From an uncultured Eubacteriales bacterium (GTDB taxonomy: Bacteria; Bacillota; Clostridia; Christensenellales; CAG-138), in NCBI GenBank assembly GCA_902798825.1, contig CADBYI010000016.1:1-56082 (forward strand): DNA of 56,082 nt, written 5' to 3'. The notes beneath the pieces were generated by a model. It saw only the letters and a list, made by a program, of their open reading frames with translations. It did not search any database and was not told the DNA's origin. The first letter of the stretch is position 1, and each line of letters opens with the position of its first letter. The position numbers and the translations under genes are program-made. Shown here one piece after another: positions 22,705 through 30,861 of this stretch.

Positions 22705-23679
22705 ATGAAGAAATATATGTCAACGTTCCTGGCCGTGCTGATGCTGGCCGTCCTGTTCCTGGGCTGCGGCGCCACCACGGCGGAGTCCGAGCCCGTGACC
22801 ATGCGCCTGGGAAGCCTGAAGGGCCCCACCACCATGGGGATGGTGAAGCTGCTGAGCGACGCCGAAGCGAACCTCACCGCCAACAAGTATGAGAGCACCA
22901 TCGCGGCCGATGCCTCCGAGCTGATGACGAAGCTGATACAGGGCGAGCTGGACGTGCTGGCCATGCCGGTGAACGCCTGCTCCGTTCTTTACAACCGGAC
23001 CGAGGGCGGCGTGACCATGCTGGCCGTGAACACCCTGGGCGTGCTGTACATCCTGGAGAAGGGCGGCGAGAGCGTCCAGTCCGTGGCGGACCTGAAGGGC
23101 AAGACCATCTATGCCACCGGCAAGGGCAACACCCCCGAATACTCCCTGGCCTATCTGCTCTCCAAGAACGGCCTCGATATCAACACCGACGTAGCTATGG
23201 AGTGGAAGAGCGAGCCGACGGAGGTCGTGGCCCAGCTCGCCACCGTGGACAGCGCCGTGGCGCTGCTGCCTCAGCCCTTCGTCACCGTGGCCCAGACCAA
23301 GGTGGAGGGGCTCCGGGTGGCCCTGGATCTGACGGCGGAATGGGCCGCTGTGGACAGCACCCTGATCACCGGCGGACTGGTGGTGCGCACAGCCTTCCTG
23401 GAGGAGCATCCCGAGGCCGTGAAGACCTTCCTGGAGGAGTACGCCGCCTCCACCGCCTACACCAATGAGCATCCCGCTGAGGCTGCCCAGCTGGTGGAGC
23501 AGTACATCGGCGTCAACGCCAAGGTGGCCGAGAAGGCCATCCCCGCCTGCAACATCGTGTGCGTCACCGGGGAGGAGATGAAGACCGCGGCCCAAGGGTA
23601 TCTCCAGGTCCTCTTCGATCTAAACGACAAGGCCGTGGGCGGTGCCCTTCCGGGGGACGGTTTCTACTATCTGCCGTGA
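22705..23679 (+). CDS. ABC transporter substrate-binding lipoprotein (NitT/TauT-like)
   Basis: The 324-residue protein has a lipoprotein signal with Cys21 (LFLGC) and a two-lobe SsuA/ThiY-like binding fold (LKGPTTMGMVKLL, DVLAMPVN, DLKGKTIYATGKGNTPEY, RTAFLEEHPEAVKTFLEEY). Family members bind nitrate, sulfonates, thiamine precursors or metals. The sequence alone does not settle the ligand. It is the first gene of an SBP-permease-ATPase operon under the palindrome at 22617-22643. Confidence 0.88.
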   Translation: MKKYMSTFLAVLMLAVLFLGCGATTAESEPVTMRLGSLKGPTTMGMVKLLSDAEANLTANKYESTIAADASELMTKLIQGELDVLAMPVNACSVLYNRTEGGVTMLAVNTLGVLYILEKGGESVQSVADLKGKTIYATGKGNTPEYSLAYLLSKNGLDINTDVAMEWKSEPTEVVAQLATVDSAVALLPQPFVTVAQTKVEGLRVALDLTAEWAAVDSTLITGGLVVRTAFLEEHPEAVKTFLEEYAASTAYTNEHPAEAAQLVEQYIGVNAKVAEKAIPACNIVCVTGEEMKTAAQGYLQVLFDLNDKAVGGALPGDGFYYLP

Positions 23680-24437
23680 GGGACCTGCTGCAAAAAAATA
23701 GCATACGCAAACTCTTGTCCGTAGCTCTCGCCCTGCTCCTATGGCAGGCGGGAGCTATGGCTTTGGATGTGAAGCTGCTGCTGGTGACGCCCCTGGAGGT
23801 GGTTCGCCGCCTGGGCACCCTGGTCATGGAGGGAGACTTTTGGCAAACCCTTCTCTTCTCCTTCAGCCGGATCGTGCTGGGGTTTGCCCTGGCCTTCGCC
23901 CTGGGGTGTTTGCTGGGGGTGCTGTCGGGAAAGTGGCGGCTGTTGGAGACCCTGCTCTGGCCCTATGTGGTCACCATCAAGACCGTGCCCGTGGCCTCTT
24001 TCATCATCCTAAGCCTCATCTTCTTCTCGGCAAAGCGGCTGTCCACCTTCATCTCTTTCCTCATGGTGTTCCCCGTGATCTATTCCAACGTCCTCGAGGG
24101 CATCCGCAGCACGGATGCGGAGCTGTTGGAGATGGCCCAGGTGTTTCGCATACCCTGGCTTCGGCGGCTGGGCTACATCTATCTGCCCCATCTGAAGCCC
24201 TTTTTGTTCTCCGCCTGCTCCGTGGCCCTGGGCATGAGCTGGAAATCCGGCGTGGCGGCGGAGGTCATCGGCGTGGCCTCCGGGTCCATCGGGGAAAAGC
24301 TGTACGAATCCAAGATCTACTTTATGACCGAGGACCTTCTGGCCTGGACGGTGGTCATCGTCCTGGTCAGCGTCCTCTTCGAAAAGCTGTTTTTGCGGCT
24401 GATGAAGGCGGCTTTCGATCGATGGGAGGCCCGCTGA
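23676..24437 (+). CDS. ABC transporter permease (NitT/TauT-like)
   Basis: The 253-residue protein is read from the GTG at 23676, which overlaps the TGA of the binding-protein gene (GTGA). It has about six membrane helices and the ATPase-docking EAA-like loop DAELLEMAQVFRIPWLRRLGYIYLPHL at about 145-172. Relatives are SsuC/TauC/ThiX. It forms the membrane channel with the adjacent ATPase. Confidence 0.87.
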   Translation: MRDLLQKNSIRKLLSVALALLLWQAGAMALDVKLLLVTPLEVVRRLGTLVMEGDFWQTLLFSFSRIVLGFALAFALGCLLGVLSGKWRLLETLLWPYVVTIKTVPVASFIILSLIFFSAKRLSTFISFLMVFPVIYSNVLEGIRSTDAELLEMAQVFRIPWLRRLGYIYLPHLKPFLFSACSVALGMSWKSGVAAEVIGVASGSIGEKLYESKIYFMTEDLLAWTVVIVLVSVLFEKLFLRLMKAAFDRWEAR

Positions 24438-24438
24438 T

Positions 24439-25008
24439 ATGGCCATTGTCATGGAAAAACTGACCAAGTCCTATGGCCAGAAGCTGGCCCTGCCGCCCTT
24501 CTCCTGCCGGGTGGAGCCGGGGGAGATCGTCTGCCTGCTGGGCCAGTCCGGCTGCGGCAAGACCACCCTGCTGCGGCTGCTGCTGGGCCTGGAAGCGCCC
24601 ACCGGCGGTACGGTGACGGGATTGCCCGATCGGATCAGCACCGTCTTTCAGGAGGACAGGCTTTGTCCCGCCTTCTCCGCCGTGACCAACGTTTCGCTGG
24701 CCCTGGGCCGTCAGGTGCCCCGGGAGGACATCGTGGCCCTGCTGGTGGAGCTTGGTTTGGGGGATGCCCTTCAAAAGCCGGTCAGGGAATTGAGCGGCGG
24801 CATGCAGCGCCGGGTCGCCATCGCCCGGAGCCTGCTGTGTCCGGCGGACCTGTTCGTCATGGACGAGCCCTTCAAGGGCCTGGACGAGGACACCCGCAGG
24901 CAGGTCATGGACACGGTCCTCGCCCGCACCGGGGGCAAGACCCTTCTGGTCGTCACCCACGATCCGGAGGAGGCGGCCTATCTCGGGGGCCGGATCGTGC
25001 GGATGTGA
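24439..25008 (+). CDS. ABC transporter ATP-binding protein (NitT/TauT-like)
   Basis: The 189-residue protein has Walker A (GQSGCGKTT), a Q-loop (FQEDRL), the signature LSGGMQRR, Walker B (LFVMDEP) and the H-loop VVTHDPEEA. At 189 residues it is 50-60 shorter than SsuB/TauB, as the usual C-terminal extension is absent, but all catalytic elements are present. It starts 1 base after the permease stop and ends on a terminator. Confidence 0.88.
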   Translation: MAIVMEKLTKSYGQKLALPPFSCRVEPGEIVCLLGQSGCGKTTLLRLLLGLEAPTGGTVTGLPDRISTVFQEDRLCPAFSAVTNVSLALGRQVPREDIVALLVELGLGDALQKPVRELSGGMQRRVAIARSLLCPADLFVMDEPFKGLDEDTRRQVMDTVLARTGGKTLLVVTHDPEEAAYLGGRIVRM

Positions 25009-25030
25009 GGGCGTGAGCCCTCTTTTTTTG
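25007..25030 (+). terminator. Intrinsic terminator of the ABC transporter operon
   Basis: GAGGGC (25007-25012), GTGA and GCCCTC (25017-25022) are followed by TTTTTTT. The stem includes part of the stop codon of the ATPase gene. Confidence 0.9.
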
Positions 25031-25031
25031 C

Positions 25032-25060
25032 TTGCATTTTCCACAGAAGTGCGGTTTAAT
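25032..25060 (+). promoter_or_regulatory. Promoter for the phosphoesterase lipoprotein
   Basis: TTGCAT (25032-25037), a 17-base spacer and TTTAAT (25055-25060) lie 36 bases before the ATG at 25097. Confidence 0.6.
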
Positions 25061-25096
25061 GGACGGGAATCATTTTATGAAAGGGGGAGGGGAGCC

Positions 25097-26108
25097 ATGA
25101 AACGAGGGCTGCTGCTGGGTCTGGTGCTGACGGCCCTGCTGTTCGGCTGCGGCGAACGGACGGCGGAGCAGGCAGAGGCGACCCCGGCGGCTACCGTCGC
25201 TCCCACCGCCACGGCCCAGCCCACGCCGTCGGCGGAGCCCGTTTTGCTGACCATGGCCCCCACCGAGCCCCCCACGCCGTCGCCCACGGCCCGGCGGCCA
25301 CCGGCCCTTCTCGCTGGTGCTGCTGCCGGACACCCAGGCCATGGCCTACTTCAAGCCCGAGGCCTTTCCCCAGCTTAGGGACTGGATCGAAGAAAACCGG
25401 GAGAGCCGCAACATCCTGGGGATCCTCCACACCGGCGACATCGTGGACAACGGGTTCAAGGAATGGCAATGGGACAACTTCGCGCCCCTGCTGGAGGCCG
25501 TTCACGACGGGCTGTTCTTCTTTCCCGTGGCCGGGAACCACGACATAGGGACCCAGGCCAAGAGCTTTGCCGCCTATCTGAAACGTCCCTTCCTGGACGA
25601 CTATCCCCAGGAGCAGAAGTTCGAGGGCGGGAAGGCCCTCTATCGGGTCCTGTCCGCCGGTGGGGACAAGGTGCTGCTGCTGGGCATGAGCTGGGACGTG
25701 TACAAGTCCCGCGCCGCCCTGACCTGGATCGACCGGGTGCTGGCGGACCACGCCGGTATGCCCTGCATCCTGATCACCCACGGCTTCTTCCTCAGCACCG
25801 GCGGCTATATCTCCGCCATGGAGCAGCTCATCGCCCAGCGGCCCGCCATCCGTCTGGTCTTCTGCGGCCACGCCCGGGGCTATCAAACCCAGGCCTTTTC
25901 CTATGACGACGACGGGGACGGGTTCGTGGACAGGACCGTGACCGTGGCCATGCTCAACCTGCAGGAGGGGCAGTACGCCTTTCGGCTGCTGACCTTCGAC
26001 CCGGTGACCCACGCCCTGGCGGTGGACACCTTCGGGCTGGACGGCGCCCCGGTTTCCGACATCCCCGGCATGGGCCCCATCAGCTTCACCCTGGAACAGG
26101 CGTATTGA
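25097..26108 (+). pseudogene. Metallophosphoesterase lipoprotein, frameshifted in the linker
   Basis: From the ATG at 25097 (GGGGAGG before it) the frame encodes a lipoprotein signal with Cys18 (LLFGC) and a Pro/Thr/Ala-rich linker, then runs out at 25378. The phosphoesterase domain continues in another frame to 26108 with all family motifs: LPDTQ, GDIVDNG, GNHD, ITHG and GHARGYQ. The second frame is open only from 25251 (TGA at 25248) and has no ribosome site near its first GTG (25317). A one-base shift within ~25251-25317, in very GC-rich DNA, would restore a ~336-residue surface protein. It is either a true frameshift or a sequencing/assembly error. Confidence 0.7.
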
Positions 26109-26156
26109 CGGCCGATCCATAGCCTCATCGCGCAGAAAAAAATATGCGCCTTCCCC

Positions 26157-26211
26157 TTGACAAGGGAGGGCGTTCGTTTTATACTAACATATGAACAGAT
26201 GTTCATATGTT
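26157..26211 (+). promoter_or_regulatory. Consensus promoter with ArsR/SmtB-type operator
   Basis: TTGACA (26157-26162), a 17-base spacer and TATACT (26180-26185) are followed directly by a perfect inverted repeat, AACATATGAACA (26186-26197) and TGTTCATATGTT (26200-26211). The ATATGAACA-n2-TGTTCATAT form is the classic 12-2-12 site of metal-sensing ArsR/SmtB repressors such as CzrA. It covers the transcription start. Confidence 0.9.
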
Positions 26212-26227
26212 AAAAGGAGGAGACAGT

Positions 26228-26611
26228 ATGGCAAGTCGGCGATACGCGGAGGTCTGCGAGGAGGTGTGCACCCACCCGGATATCCTGAATCGGGTGAAAC
26301 CGGAGATGCCCGACGAGGAACGGCTCTACGATCTGGCGGAGCTGTTCAAGGTCTTTGGGGACACCACCCGGATACGCATCCTGTACGTGCTCTTTGAGTC
26401 GGAGATGTGCGTATGCGACATCGCGGCCCTTTTAAACATGACCCAGTCCGCCATCTCCCATCAGCTGCGGGTGCTGAAGCAGGCGCGCCTGGTCCGCAGC
26501 CGGCGGGAGGGAAAGACCGTCTTCTACTCTCTGGACGACGACCATGTGCGTACCGTCATCGGCCAGGGCATGGAGCACATCGAAGAAAAGCATGGGAGGA
26601 AACAAGCATGA
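26228..26611 (+). CDS. ArsR/SmtB family metal-responsive repressor (CadC-like)
   Basis: The 127-residue protein has the winged helix DLAELFKVFGDTTRIRILYVL...MCVCDIAALLNMTQSAISHQLRVLKQARLVRSRREGK. The ESEMCVCD sequence matches the alpha-3 ELCVCD metal site of CadC/ArsR, so two cysteines are available. The acidic/His-rich C-terminus (DDDHVRTVIGQGMEHIEEKH) resembles the alpha-5 zinc site of CzrA/SmtB. It probably releases the operator at 26186-26211 when Zn, Cd or Pb binds. The next gene's ATG overlaps its stop. The start at 26228 is set by AAAAGGAGGAG. Confidence 0.92.
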   Translation: MASRRYAEVCEEVCTHPDILNRVKPEMPDEERLYDLAELFKVFGDTTRIRILYVLFESEMCVCDIAALLNMTQSAISHQLRVLKQARLVRSRREGKTVFYSLDDDHVRTVIGQGMEHIEEKHGRKQA

Positions 26612-26826
26612 AAAAGACCTATAAGATCGACGTGGACTGCGCCAATTGCGCCAATCTCATGGAGGAAGCCGCCAAGGGGACCCCGGGCGTTCAGGATGCG
26701 GTGGTGAGCTTTATGACCCTGAAGATGAAGGTGACCTTTGAGGACGGCGCCGACGAAGCCGCCGTCATGGCGGAGGTCCTCAAGAACTGCAAGAAGGCCG
26801 AGCCCGACTGCGAGATTTATCTGTAA
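26608..26826 (+). CDS. Stand-alone heavy-metal-associated (HMA) domain protein
   Basis: The 72-residue protein is a single ferredoxin-fold HMA domain, YKIDVDCANCANLMEEAAKG, with a CANC metal-binding pair (CxxC). The residue pattern DCANCA resembles the N-terminal domain of CadA/ZntA Cd/Zn ATPases more than Cu chaperones. Its ATG overlaps the ArsR stop (ATGA), so it is in the metal operon. It probably hands metal to the ATPase encoded downstream, which lacks this domain. Confidence 0.9.
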   Translation: MKKTYKIDVDCANCANLMEEAAKGTPGVQDAVVSFMTLKMKVTFEDGADEAAVMAEVLKNCKKAEPDCEIYL

Positions 26827-26888
26827 GGAAGGATTGGGATAGAAACTATCTTCTTACCCTCTTATCATAGGTTGCTTTTCTTTTTGTG

Positions 26889-26922
26889 CCGTTTTTTCTT
26901 TTCTCATGAAAAGAAAAAGCGG
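26889..26922. repeat. 15-bp hairpin before the metal ATPase (GCCGCTTTTT family, copy A)
   Basis: CCGTTTTTTCTTTTC (26889-26903) pairs with GAAAAGAAAAAGCGG (26908-26922), with one G-T pair and a 4-base loop. No T-run follows. It ends 11 bases before the ATG of the ATPase, where a clear ribosome site is missing. Similar sequence recurs at 50738-50767 and 52945-52978. Confidence 0.75.
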
Positions 26923-26933
26923 TAAAAGAGAGA

Positions 26934-28820
26934 ATGAATAAGAAACAAAAAACTCTTTTACTGCGCATCATCGTCGCCGCTGTTTTGTTCGTCCCGGTGT
27001 ATCTTATCAGCGAGGGCATCGTGGACGTCAGGCTGCCCCGATGGGTCCTGTTTGCCCTGTTCCTGGTGCCGTATCTGACCGTGGGCTATGACATCCTGCG
27101 CAAGGCCGCCCTGGGGGTGAAGAACAAAAAGGTATTCGACGAGTGCTTCCTTATGACCGTGGCCACGGTGGGCGCCATCGCGCTCGGCGAATACGGGGAG
27201 GGCGTGGCGGTCATGCTTTTGTACCAGATCGGCGAGCTCTTTCAGAGCGTGGCCGTGGGCAAGAGCCGCCGCAGCATCAGTGCCCTTATGGACATCCGGC
27301 CGGACTATGCCAACAGGGAAGCCGACGACGGCTCCCTGGAGAAGGTGGACCCGGACGAGGTGGAGGTGGGCACCGTCATCGTGGTTCAGCCCGGGGAGCG
27401 GGTGCCCATCGACGGCATCGTCGTGGAGGGCAGCTCCGCCCTGGACACCGCCGCCCTGACCGGCGAGAGCCGGCCCTCGGCCGTGGGTGTGGACGACACG
27501 GTCCTCTCCGGCTCCATCAACCTTTCCGGCGTGCTGAAGGTCCGCACCACCGCGGCCTTTGAGGAGTCCACGGCCTCGAAGATACTGGACCTGGTGGAAA
27601 ACGCCGCCGCCCGCAAATCCAAGTCCGAGACCTTCATCTCCAAATTCGCCCGGATATACACCCCCATCGTCTGCTACGGCGCGCTGGCCCTGGCGGTGCT
27701 GCCGCCTTTGGTCCTGCTGATCACCGGCGCCGACATGACCGGCGTCTGGCGGGATTGGCTTCTGCGGGCCTGCACCTTCCTGGTCATCAGCTGTCCCTGC
27801 GCCGTGGTCATCAGCGTGCCCTTGAGCTTCTTCGGGGGCCTGGGCGGCGCCAGCAGCCGGGGCATCCTCATCAAGGGGTCCAACTATCTGGAGACCCTGG
27901 CCGGGATCACCACCGTGGCCTTCGACAAGACCGGCACCATCACCAAGGGCAACTTCGAGGTCACAGCGGTCCACCAAAACACCATGGACGAGGCGGAGCT
28001 GCTGGAGCTTAGCGCCCTGGCTGAGTGCCATTCCTCCCACCCCATCAGTTTGAGCCTCCTGCGGGCCTATGGCAAGGCCCCCGACAGGAGCCGGGTCACG
28101 GACGTGGAGGAGATCAGCGGCCACGGCGTCACCGCCACGGTGGACGGCCGATCGGTGGCCGTGGGAAACGATAGGCTCATGAATCGGCTGGGCGTGGCCT
28201 TCAACCCCTGTCCCCATGTGGGCACCATCCTGCACGTGGCCGTGGACGGCACCTATGCGGGCCACATCGTCATCCGGGATCAGCTGAAGGACCATGCCCG
28301 GGAGGCCATGGCCGCCCTTCAGAGGATGGGTGTCAAACGGACCGTCATGCTCACGGGCGACCGCCGGGAGGTGGCCGCGGATGTGGCGAAGGAGGTGGGC
28401 ATCACCGACTATAGGGCGGAGCTGCTGCCCCAGGACAAGGTGGCGGCGGTGGAGGAGCTGCTTAGGGACGCCAAGGGCCTGGCCTTCGTGGGCGACGGCA
28501 TCAACGACGCCCCGGTCCTCTCCCGGGCGGACATCGGCATCGCCATGGGGGCCCTGGGGTCCGACGCGGCCATCGAGGCGGCGGACGTTGTGCTCATGGA
28601 CGACGACCCGGTGAAGATTGCCCAGGCCATGGGCATCTCCCGCAAGTGCATCAGAATCGTGAAGGAGAACATCGTCTTCGCCCTGGGCGTGAAGGCCGTG
28701 TGCCTGATCCTCTCCGCCCTGGGCCTGGCCAATATGTGGCTGGCCATCGGCGCGGATGTGGGCGTCATGATTCTGGCGGTGCTGAACGCCATCCGCTGCC
28801 TGTTCGTCAAGAACATATGA
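26934..28820 (+). CDS. Heavy-metal P1B-type ATPase (Zn/Cd/Pb exporter, CadA/ZntA-like)
   Basis: The 628-residue pump has the CPC membrane motif (SCPCAVVIS, 287-289), the phosphorylated Asp331 (DKTGTITKG), an HP-type locus (SSHPIS), MLTGDRR and GDGINDAPVLSRADIGIAMG. The CPC motif and Zn/Cd-type context suggest P1B-2 specificity. CadA proteins usually carry one or more HMA domains at the N-terminus; here the sequence starts at the first membrane helix, and the HMA is encoded separately upstream. A long hairpin fills the gap before it. The terminator is at 28839. Confidence 0.92.
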   Translation: MNKKQKTLLLRIIVAAVLFVPVYLISEGIVDVRLPRWVLFALFLVPYLTVGYDILRKAALGVKNKKVFDECFLMTVATVGAIALGEYGEGVAVMLLYQIGELFQSVAVGKSRRSISALMDIRPDYANREADDGSLEKVDPDEVEVGTVIVVQPGERVPIDGIVVEGSSALDTAALTGESRPSAVGVDDTVLSGSINLSGVLKVRTTAAFEESTASKILDLVENAAARKSKSETFISKFARIYTPIVCYGALALAVLPPLVLLITGADMTGVWRDWLLRACTFLVISCPCAVVISVPLSFFGGLGGASSRGILIKGSNYLETLAGITTVAFDKTGTITKGNFEVTAVHQNTMDEAELLELSALAECHSSHPISLSLLRAYGKAPDRSRVTDVEEISGHGVTATVDGRSVAVGNDRLMNRLGVAFNPCPHVGTILHVAVDGTYAGHIVIRDQLKDHAREAMAALQRMGVKRTVMLTGDRREVAADVAKEVGITDYRAELLPQDKVAAVEELLRDAKGLAFVGDGINDAPVLSRADIGIAMGALGSDAAIEAADVVLMDDDPVKIAQAMGISRKCIRIVKENIVFALGVKAVCLILSALGLANMWLAIGADVGVMILAVLNAIRCLFVKNI

Positions 28821-28838
28821 CCTGATCCAAAAGAAAAC

Positions 28839-28874
28839 AGGCGCTGCAAGCTCATCGGCTGCAGCGCCTTTTCC
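28839..28874. terminator. Bidirectional terminator
   Basis: AGGCGCTGCA (28839-28848) pairs with TGCAGCGCCT (28860-28869), followed by TTTCC on the plus strand and preceded by AAAAGAAAAC, which is a T-rich tail on the minus strand. It separates the convergent ATPase and GntR genes. Confidence 0.8.
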
Positions 28875-28883
28875 ATATAGCTT

Positions 28884-29264
28884 TTATGGCTCCGTGCTGT
28901 CCCAGGCGTCCCGGAGCAGGGCGGCGGCCTCCTCCCGGCTCAAGCCAAGGCCCCGGCAATAGGCCGCGGCGTCGCTCAGCTTGTCGGCGGCCATGGCCTG
29001 CTTGAGCTTTTGGAGCTTGTCGGTCCCCATGGGCGCGATGAAGCAGCCCCGGCCCACGAAGCTTTCGATGAAGCCCGCCGCCTCCAGCTCCTCCCAGGCC
29101 CGCTTCACGGGGATGACGCTGATGCTAAGCTCCCGGGCCACCGTGCGGATGGGGGGCAGGGCGTCGCCGCTCTTCAGCCGTCCGTCCAGGATCTGGCTGC
29201 AGAGCTGGTCGAAAAGCTGGCGATAGATGGGCAGCGGCGAGCTGCCGGAAAGGGACAGGTCCAT
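28884..29264 (-). CDS. GntR family regulator (YtrA subfamily)
   Basis: The 126-residue protein has the GntR winged helix PLPIYRQLFDQLCSQILDGRLKSGDALPPIRTVARELSISVIPVKRAWEELEAAGF and a short helical C-terminus, as in YtrA regulators. Its ATG overlaps the permease stop (TGATG), so it is the third gene of the ABC operon. YtrA-type proteins repress the operon that contains them, and the palindrome at 30810-30834 is the likely target. Confidence 0.9.
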   Translation of the reverse strand: MDLSLSGSSPLPIYRQLFDQLCSQILDGRLKSGDALPPIRTVARELSISVIPVKRAWEELEAAGFIESFVGRGCFIAPMGTDKLQKLKQAMAADKLSDAAAYCRGLGLSREEAAALLRDAWDSTEP

Positions 29265-29947
29265 CAAAGGTCCACCTGCTCAAAGTTGCGGACGGCTCGG
29301 CGGACGGTCAGCACCGTGCCGACGCCGTAGATCAAAGCGCCGATGGCCAGGGCGATAAGCTGGGCGATCCAGACACCGTCGGTGGCGGGGTAGCAATCGA
29401 GGTGGCTCTCCACCCAGGCAAACAGGGGCACGGCCTGCCGGGCGGCGCCAGCGGCGATCATAAAGCTCTCGGACAGGATGATCCAGCCAAAGACCCCGAT
29501 GACGCTAAACAGAAACAGCTTGTCGATCTTCGATTCTTCCCGATAGAAGCCGGGCAGGCAGATGGCGTTGAACACGGTGAACACCATGAGCACAAAGGCA
29601 AGGAGCGTGACGCAGCCGTCTACGCCCGCCGGGTTGCCGCCGGGATAGAGCTTGTGGTTCAGCAGGATCATGGGGATCATGAGCAGGAACATGATCATCT
29701 GTACGATCACCACGAACCGGACCCGGGCCTTCACCACCTCCGCCTTCGACACGGGCAGCATGGCGGAATACAGGGTGTCCCCGTTGAGGGAAGCTTGCTT
29801 CAACAGGTAGAAGATGCTGTTGCAGGTGAAGAAGGCCGCCACCTGATAGGGATAGCTGGGGATCAGGAGCATGAGGGCGAACAGATAGAACAGCGGCACC
29901 ATGGGCACCAGGCACAGTTTGTATTCCTTATAGAGAAGCTGTTTCAT
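29264..29947 (-). CDS. ABC-2 type transporter permease
   Basis: The 227-residue protein has about six hydrophobic segments and begins MKQLLYKEYKLCLVPMVPLFYLF, typical of ABC-2 permeases found with YtrA regulators. The ATG at 29947 is chosen over that at 29953 because AGGAGG then stands 6 bases upstream. The gene overlaps the ATPase gene by 20 bases. The substrate is unknown; such systems often answer cell-wall-active compounds. Confidence 0.85.
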   Translation of the reverse strand: MKQLLYKEYKLCLVPMVPLFYLFALMLLIPSYPYQVAAFFTCNSIFYLLKQASLNGDTLYSAMLPVSKAEVVKARVRFVVIVQMIMFLLMIPMILLNHKLYPGGNPAGVDGCVTLLAFVLMVFTVFNAICLPGFYREESKIDKLFLFSVIGVFGWIILSESFMIAAGAARQAVPLFAWVESHLDCYPATDGVWIAQLIALAIGALIYGVGTVLTVRRAVRNFEQVDL

Positions 29948-30791
29948 GGCCATCCTCCTGTTCGGTATAGATCATGATGGATTCGAGATCGGCGGGGGCG
30001 ATCTTGCAGGCGGCGAAGGCGCCCGCATCCTGGGCCCGGATCAGACCCGTGAACCCAAAGGCGTGCTCCTTGCAGCCGATGAGCTTGGGTCGGCGCACCT
30101 CCAGATGTTCCCTGTCCCCGGATACCAGGCGGTAGCCCTCCCGGAAGGAGATCACGTCCGTGGAGGATAGGACCTTGCCGCCCTTGATATAGGTGATGTA
30201 ATCCGCGCACTTCTCCAGGTCCGAGATGATGTGGGTGGAGAAGAGGATGCTGCGGCTGCCGTCCTCGATGACGGACCGGAACACGTCTAAAAGATCGTCC
30301 CGGGACACCGGGTCCAAACCGCTGGTGGGCTCGTCCAGAATGAGGAGCTTGGCGTTGTGGGAAAGGGCCAGGGCCAGCGCGTACTTCACCCGCATGCCGG
30401 CGGACAGCTCCTTTATCTTTTTGCCCTCCTCCAGGGCGAACCGGGAAAGATAGCTTTCATACGCCTGTTCGTCCCAGTCTGGATAGAAGCGCCTGGTCAC
30501 GTCGGTGATCTTTTGCAGCGTGGCGTTCTTATAGCAGTCGAACTCGCCCATGACGAAGCCGATCTCCTCCTTGCAGGCCCGTTCGTTTTCAAAGAAGGAC
30601 CTGCCGTTGATGTAGACCTGGCCCCCGTCCCGGTGGATGAGATTCAGCATGGCCTTCATGGTGGTGGTCTTGCCCGCCCCGTTCCGGCCGATAAAGCCCA
30701 TGATATACCCGGGCTCCAAGGAAAAGCTCACCTTGTCCAGGGTGAAGGTTGGGTACCGCTTTTCCAGCTCCCGCACGTCCAATAGAGCCAT
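29928..30791 (-). CDS. ABC transporter ATP-binding protein
   Basis: The 287-residue ATPase has Walker A (GRNGAGKTT), the variant signature LSAGMRVK, Walker B (LLILDEPTSGLD) and an H-loop (FSTHIISDLEKCAD). The start at MALLDVRELEKRY is set by AGGAGG. It is the first gene of the ATPase-permease-GntR operon and probably powers the adjacent ABC-2 permease. The C-terminal ~70 residues are the usual accessory region of this subgroup. Confidence 0.9.
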   Translation of the reverse strand: MALLDVRELEKRYPTFTLDKVSFSLEPGYIMGFIGRNGAGKTTTMKAMLNLIHRDGGQVYINGRSFFENERACKEEIGFVMGEFDCYKNATLQKITDVTRRFYPDWDEQAYESYLSRFALEEGKKIKELSAGMRVKYALALALSHNAKLLILDEPTSGLDPVSRDDLLDVFRSVIEDGSRSILFSTHIISDLEKCADYITYIKGGKVLSSTDVISFREGYRLVSGDREHLEVRRPKLIGCKEHAFGFTGLIRAQDAGAFAACKIAPADLESIMIYTEQEDGHETASL

Positions 30792-30809
30792 ATGGTTCCT
30801 CCTGTTCAT

Positions 30810-30861
30810 ATTGTGCATATTCAATATACACAATAATATACCGGACCTTGGGAATTGTCAA
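30810..30861 (-). promoter_or_regulatory. Promoter and YtrA-type operator of the ABC operon
   Basis: On the minus strand, TTGACA (30856-30861), a 17-base spacer and TATTAT (30833-30838) are followed by an inverted repeat whose arms are ATTGTGCATATT (30810-30821) and AATATACACAAT (30823-30834), with one mismatch. It sits at the transcription start. The -35 box overlaps the divergent promoter of the CoA-transferase. Confidence 0.8.
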
